A DNA stretch of 64,000 nucleotides from Sipunculus nudus (taxonomy: Eukaryota; Annelida; Sipuncula; Golfingiida; Sipunculidae): assembly GCA_026874595.1 (NCBI GenBank), contig CM049314.1:54731812-54795811 (forward strand). Direction: 5' to 3'. Numbering within the stretch: position 1 is the first letter of the stretch; each line of letters begins with the position of its first letter. Shown here one piece after another: positions 58,766 through 64,000 of this stretch. The position numbers and the translations under genes are program-made. The notes under the pieces are model-generated. The model was not told the origin of the DNA and made no database searches. It was given only the letters and a program-made list of their open reading frames with translations.

Positions 58766-60601
58766 ATGACAAACGCCGTCACCTGGCTTCTTTTCATGTC
58801 TGTTGTTGGTAAGGGCTATACGTGTTAGATATACTGATATTTAATTTCGATTTTATTTATTTGCTATAACTGTAAATTGGGCCTTCAAATATCATTTTAA
58901 AAAATCGCATCCAATTCAAATTTAATTTTATTTAGAAAAATTTATTCCACTCTGCACAACTCTTGCAAAGATATCTGAACCAAGTGATATTCAGTTCACT
59001 AAACGAGATTCGAAGTTGTATCCTGACTAGGCTCTTATATCAATGCTTATGTCCATAAGCATTATTCATTCTGTGCTCTCGGGTTTCATTATATAGAAAG
59101 CAAATCATAAAAGAAAAACTTTATCCTACTGTGAATGCTTTCTAGGACATGTGAATCCAACACAGGAGCTGGATACCACAGAGTCATACTACAATAATGT
59201 AATGATACGTCGGCCTTGTTACAGAGCCTGCGGTCAAAACTGTCCTGAACAGCCCCGACTGGCTCATGCTGAAAGAATGATATTTCGTGAAATCAAAACA
59301 CAAAACAATAATAACGTAACGAAAACATGGGGTTTGTAATGGTTGGAGTCTTTACCTGAATATCCCTGTGTGGATTGTTATAAACACGTATTTCATCTGT
59401 TTTCCTTAATCTAGCTTAATTGACGGCGGTCTTATCGTACGTTTCCGTACTTGCTGTAAGAGCAGACATGTTTTTGAACGCTTCCGGCGTTATCGTGTTC
59501 CAATGTTCCAGTATTGTGTCATTGTTCTAACAGACACCCAAATTTTCCTTTGAACCTCACTGTGCCAATGTTGTTTCAGATCGACTGTTCTCTTTGATGT
59601 TTATGCATGTCCCTGTTTGTCGCTCAGACAGTCTTATTCACACAAAAATCAGATCAACGCCTCCACAGTGTCCGGATATGCTATATTTATATATTGCCGT
59701 TGGGTATTTATTTGTAGAACCAAGCTGCGACAAAGGGTAAGCGTATCCTTTCAATGCAGAAGGATCGTCTTCTTCCGGCCCCCGATTTATATCCTGTTAC
59801 CAGATCTCTGAAGATAAACAAAAAATTGATGAACTAACTTCAGATGGATATGTCGTGAAGATGCGGAGAACTTGTCACGATTGAAACAGAAAAAGAAAAT
59901 AAACATATAATAACAATTGTATCGAAACATTAATATCTGAAGGGAGGTACAAATTTTAGGATATTTCATTTACCCTATAAATGGACTGTCGAGGATTACC
60001 TTGTAATATCTGGTTAAACAACATGCGGATTAAAAAAAAAGAAATTCGGTTATTGACTATTCTGAAATGCTTGGCAGCTATTTATGAAATTATAATCCAT
60101 TTCCACATTTTAAATATAATCTATATTCTATTTTTTAAGAAAACTTCATATAATATTGCTGAAGCAAATCTCGAGAGTAATTCTTCAGCCTGGCATTGTG
60201 TATCTGAATGTGGCATGGAGGCGTATAAAAGAAAATGTTCTTGTATGAAAACTACAATTTTTACAATAATGGTGTCCATTTTACAAAGAACATTGTTAAA
60301 GGATTGCCTGAAATAGAGTAAAAACTAAATCATGGCTTATATTTTAGAAATCTTTGTTTCTTTACTAGGTAGTCATGAACAGTGTTATTACACATCACTG
60401 ATTCATTATCAGAGCGGATGGGCGTGGAACAGAAACCGCACGAAGTTGTCTTACACAAACTGGGCACCCGGTCAACCAGGACTGAACCTTTTAAAGCAGA
60501 GAATATGCATTGGAAACAGGTTTGGTAAATGGCACGCAACTTATGGTCATAAAAGGCTTAAGGCTGTGTGTGAGAGACATATAAATTCAAATTGCCCTTA
60601 A
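58766..60601 (+). CDS. secreted C-type lectin-like protein, exon chain incomplete
   Basis: The first exon (58766-58808) encodes a signal peptide (Met-Thr-Asn-Ala-Val-Thr-Trp-Leu-Leu-Phe) and ends at G|GTAAGG. The second, from 59146 after TTTCTAG, joins in phase (Gly-His-Val-Asn-Pro) and gives a Cys-containing N-terminal region, with a possible donor at 59315. A possible third (59669-59736) reads Cys-Pro-Asp ... Gly-Tyr-Leu-Phe-Val-Glu-Pro-Ser-Cys, like the start of a CTLD, with donor GTAAGC. The last exon (60369-60601, after TTACTAG) encodes the CTLD end: Tyr-Thr-Asn-Trp-Ala-Pro-Gly-Gln-Pro-Gly, then Gly-Lys-Trp-His and Leu-Lys-Ala-Val-Cys-Glu, then a stop. QPG and the missing WND mean that the usual Ca2+/sugar site is not kept. 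The middle of the CTLD was not found and exon 3 to last exon phases do not fit, so an exon is missed or the gene is decayed. Confidence 0.6.
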
Positions 60602-63600
60602 TAAATGAACATTTCATCTAAGGGTCTTTGATGATATAATATGTGAAATCACATCAGTTACTGAAGACATGGTCTATAGGAAAACTATCGAAAATGGTTA
60701 AAATGTGTAAATTTTGATTCCGTCTTCAATTTTCTTTCAGTAAGCTTTAATTGCATCAAAAGTATATCATTTATCTCATAGTTGTCAGCATTGCCTGTTA
60801 CTTTTCAACGGTCACTTCAGCATCTACTATTCAAGAGAAACATAGGGCGGTTGTATATCGGATCGTCATCGTCTTTCATGCTTTCTATTTAAATTTGGTA
60901 AAGAGGTGATAAAAAAATTTAAAAAAAAGTTAGCATACGTTTACTTTTGTATCAACTTTTAGGAAATTATCATGGCTTCTTATCCGATTTTGTGTTTTTA
61001 TTATGTGTATGATTTATGATAAAAATAAATTAATGTTTATGATGTGTAATTATTTTAAAAATTATTAAATTTTATAATAATTATAAACATTGATTCTTAT
61101 TGAAATAATACCCATGTTTATATTTTAATAAAAAGTACTATGTGAATTTGAGTAAATACCAGCTGATATTATGCAACTATTAAACAAATAACCGTTTAAG
61201 AAACGTTTATGGGATCTATTGATTATCACTTTAATCAAAGAAGCAATTTTTTAGTCTCAAAGGATATTTCGCAAATTATTATTTTTGATACCGTGGAAGA
61301 TAAGGACTATAGGAACAGGAACTCAACAGAAACTCATTTAGTTCATACTATAACATATTATTAACATATTATGTTCACGTGGAAATGTCCGGATGCTCAA
61401 GAAAAAAGAAACGTATATGGTTCATTTAGATTTAATTTATATAGAAACATTCCGACGCTCAGTGAACAGGAAAGTATTAGTTTCGTGTAAAGTTAGTCCA
61501 TTTATATTCATATTTAGTTAAAAAAATTCGGACCTTAATTAGAAAAAAAGTGTTTCATAAAGATTAAATTCATGTAAAAACATCAGGCCCTCTTCACAAG
61601 GTTAATATTCGTTATGACTAAATGTTTCTGATACAGAAATGCAAAATAGACGATAGTTGTATGACGTTTCATTAACAGTGAACATCAAACCATCGAGCTT
61701 CACCGAAGAAAACAATATGTCACTGCAAAATAATCTGTTTTCTTTTCCTATCCAAATCTATACTTCTCATTCGTAATATTGGAAGTTTGCCACGCTGAAA
61801 TGCAACTTAATATATAAGGAAAAGAGCTTGTGCGGTGTTACACATTCAGTCGCAATCACTGGAGAAAATAAAAATGTGTTTCTATATCTTCATAAATGCA
61901 TCACCTACATACAAACCATTGCTTTGTGAGCGTTTAAGTCTAGACCCTGTTCCGTGTTGGTTCAGATTATTAGTTGCTGTGTTTTGTCCGTTAGAGCCAT
62001 TGAGTTTACCTTTTGTTGCAGCAGATCACCGTTATCTGATGAACATTGCGAACTAATGTTATTTCAGTTACTTGTGGACGAAAGGGGCCAAAAATGAATC
62101 TTATTATGTGCAGTGGGGAAGTTTTTTTTTTTCATCGGGGGTATGATTGGCGCGATAGCGGCAATATTCGCGCATGCTCGAACCGGGGGGTGTCTGAGGG
62201 GGGGGGTGTGCAAGAGGTAATCAAATACTACTAATCATACATGGAGGGCAATCCTTGTGTAATCATTTTCAGATAATGATGGGAGATGCATAATTGTTTC
62301 CTAGAGCTTGGTTAGCATACACTCGAATTTTCTCCAGTCGGAAAACTTGTGTACAGTCTTTCATAGTTGTGGCTGAAATTCATGCGTTAGATTTAATGTC
62401 GCTCCACAGATGCTCTGTCCGGAGCTTATACCTGTCCGTTTGTAAACGGATGAAACGACATTAGCTAAAGAGACATCTGCCAATAGTTGTTATTGTCAAA
62501 TTTCCAATTCTTTCTAATTTTAATGCGGCTAGGGATCGTATTATTAAAGACAGCTGCAACGATGGGGTTCCCTAGCCATAGATTGTTTATCCATTGCCTT
62601 TTATAGCTCGATGTTTAGTATCTTGAACAATTTCAACAAATATGAAATCTCAAAGTCCTGAAACGTTGCTCGTGTGTGCAAACTTTCTATGTTGTGTCTG
62701 TCTGTAACTTAACTATGGCCTCCGTCATCGGCGTCCTCATTCTGTACACCCGAATCACAATAACTATTGATACAAATGGGGTTGGGGGATGTCCCCACCT
62801 GTATCACATACGGTTGCTGATGCGCGTGGCTGACAATGTTCCAAGACCAGTTTGATGATAGAAGCCTTTATTCACAGGACAGAGTCTGGGCCAGTCTTTG
62901 CTGAGGCCCTGCAGTGCCCAGCTAGACATGGTCCCTCTCTCTCTCTGACTCCCTGTGCGCACTACAGATAGTTTTGTTACAAAGCTTTCACGTGACATAT
63001 GATACATACATATCCATATTTCTGCATTTCGTCATAAAAGTTAAACCTGATTGGATGACTCAAAGTAGGTCACAATTACATCAGAGTTATAAGTGTTCTA
63101 CCTAACTTTTCGTGAGATCTGATTGGACAAAGTTCTATGGAAAATCCCAAGTCTGACCTGACATACATCCAGTTATAGACTGAACTGCAGTGCTATTTCC
63201 AAACTCATATAAACATAATCTGCCTGCCTCATCATAGAAACCAATTTAGAGCTAATTTTTGAGAGTACATTTAGGCTCTACAAACATACTGAATTACCAT
63301 TAGATACTTGGTCATCTGATGAACATTAATAATTCTTTGGCTCTGTCTGAATATCAGAACAGACTGAAACCAAGATTGATTTTTATTGTTTCTGAATGAT
63401 TTTAGATTTTGAATATTGAAATATTCCTTTAAATATATGTCAAGTCATAAATATACCCTTTCTTACTCCATAACATATCCCTCTGGTATTCAGAATGAGG
63501 CTCCGGCCTCATCGGCTAAGTCAGAGAAAAATGAGTTCTTTCAAGAAGGATAACTGGAATGTAGATGACAGAAATACATTATGTGTAAGGATCAAGATAT

Positions 63601-64000
63601 ACTGCTCAAGTCTGTATTTACTGCAAGATCAGGTGCCATAATAGTGAATAGAACTATATATTAAGCTAGCACTAGTGAAAATGTGATGGATATATGTCTG
63701 TAGAGAGTAAGGGATTACATCACTGAGGTGAATAGATTACACATATCAGTATAGATGTGAAGTACATGAACATATGTCACAGTTCCAGATGTAACAGTGT
63801 AAGGAATTTGAGGAAGTGCCTATTGGAAATTTTTGTAGTAGTACAAAAACGCCTAAGCTAAAGCTTAATAAGCTGAGAAAGGAGATAATATATAGCTACA
63901 CATATATGCTAACTAACACAGAATTTCTTGTTTAGTGAATGGACAATCCTAAACAATATCTAGAAGATAAAATGCTGATTTGTAATAAAATCATGAACAA
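60602..64000. other. no gene recognised
   Basis: AT-rich, with homopolymer runs and a small (TC)n run near 62935. Short frames on both strands have no motif. Confidence 0.45.

Noticed and set aside
60180-60316. Cys-rich exon (Trp-His-Cys ... Cys-Ser-Cys) of the lectin-like gene
   Set aside because: A 3' splice site is present, but the phase does not fit the exons before or after it and no suitable donor was found.

Overview
This window reads as nuclear DNA of a marine invertebrate, most likely a bivalve mollusc. It is AT-rich and intron-containing, with GT-AG junctions, nine long (TA)n microsatellites, several minisatellites, and a repeat load typical of bivalves: Helitron-type elements with tandem cores, tRNA-derived SINEs, LINEs, a Ty3/gypsy relic, a THAP/YqaJ-type DNA transposon and several MITEs. 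The species assignment is inference from repeat style and protein families; no marker gene fixes it.

Layout. 1-8 kb is accessory DNA: a SINE-like tail, a 13-bp minisatellite, an internally deleted Ty3/gypsy element (2843-5402, minus strand, with recognisable target duplication, LTR and primer site), two MITEs with TAA target duplications (5975-6372, 7546-7835) and a perfect 39-bp inverted repeat (6896-7019). 8-13 kb has no recognisable gene, only a degenerate tandem repeat and a SINE. 13.4-14.9 kb is a 5'-truncated LINE with a 154-bp MITE inserted in it. 16.05-17.47 kb is a 63-bp minisatellite of about 22 units.

The best host genes are two SLC16-like (monocarboxylate-transporter family) genes in a tail-to-tail inverted pair: copy A on plus (19798-23512, 5 coding exons, 420 aa) and copy B on minus (41344-37300, 5 coding exons, 423 aa). 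Their first four coding exons match to the nucleotide in length (193, 144, 759, 51) and every junction is phase 1, so they are paralogues from an inverted duplication. The 14 kb between their 3' ends is filled with satellites, dispersed repeats and Helitron-like elements (notably 33.77-35.43 kb).

42.1-45.9 kb carries a two-gene DNA transposon: a DDE transposase with the end of a THAP domain on plus, convergent with a SAP-SWIM-YqaJ nuclease gene on minus that has a frameshift. 47.1-47.9 kb is a 30-bp minisatellite. 51.8-57.3 kb is a degenerate LINE on minus containing a 1362-bp head-to-tail duplication of almost identical copies. 58.8-60.6 kb holds part of a secreted C-type lectin-like gene whose exon chain I could not close. 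The rest shows nothing I can support as a gene. All exon boundaries were read by eye and not tested by alignment or transcripts.
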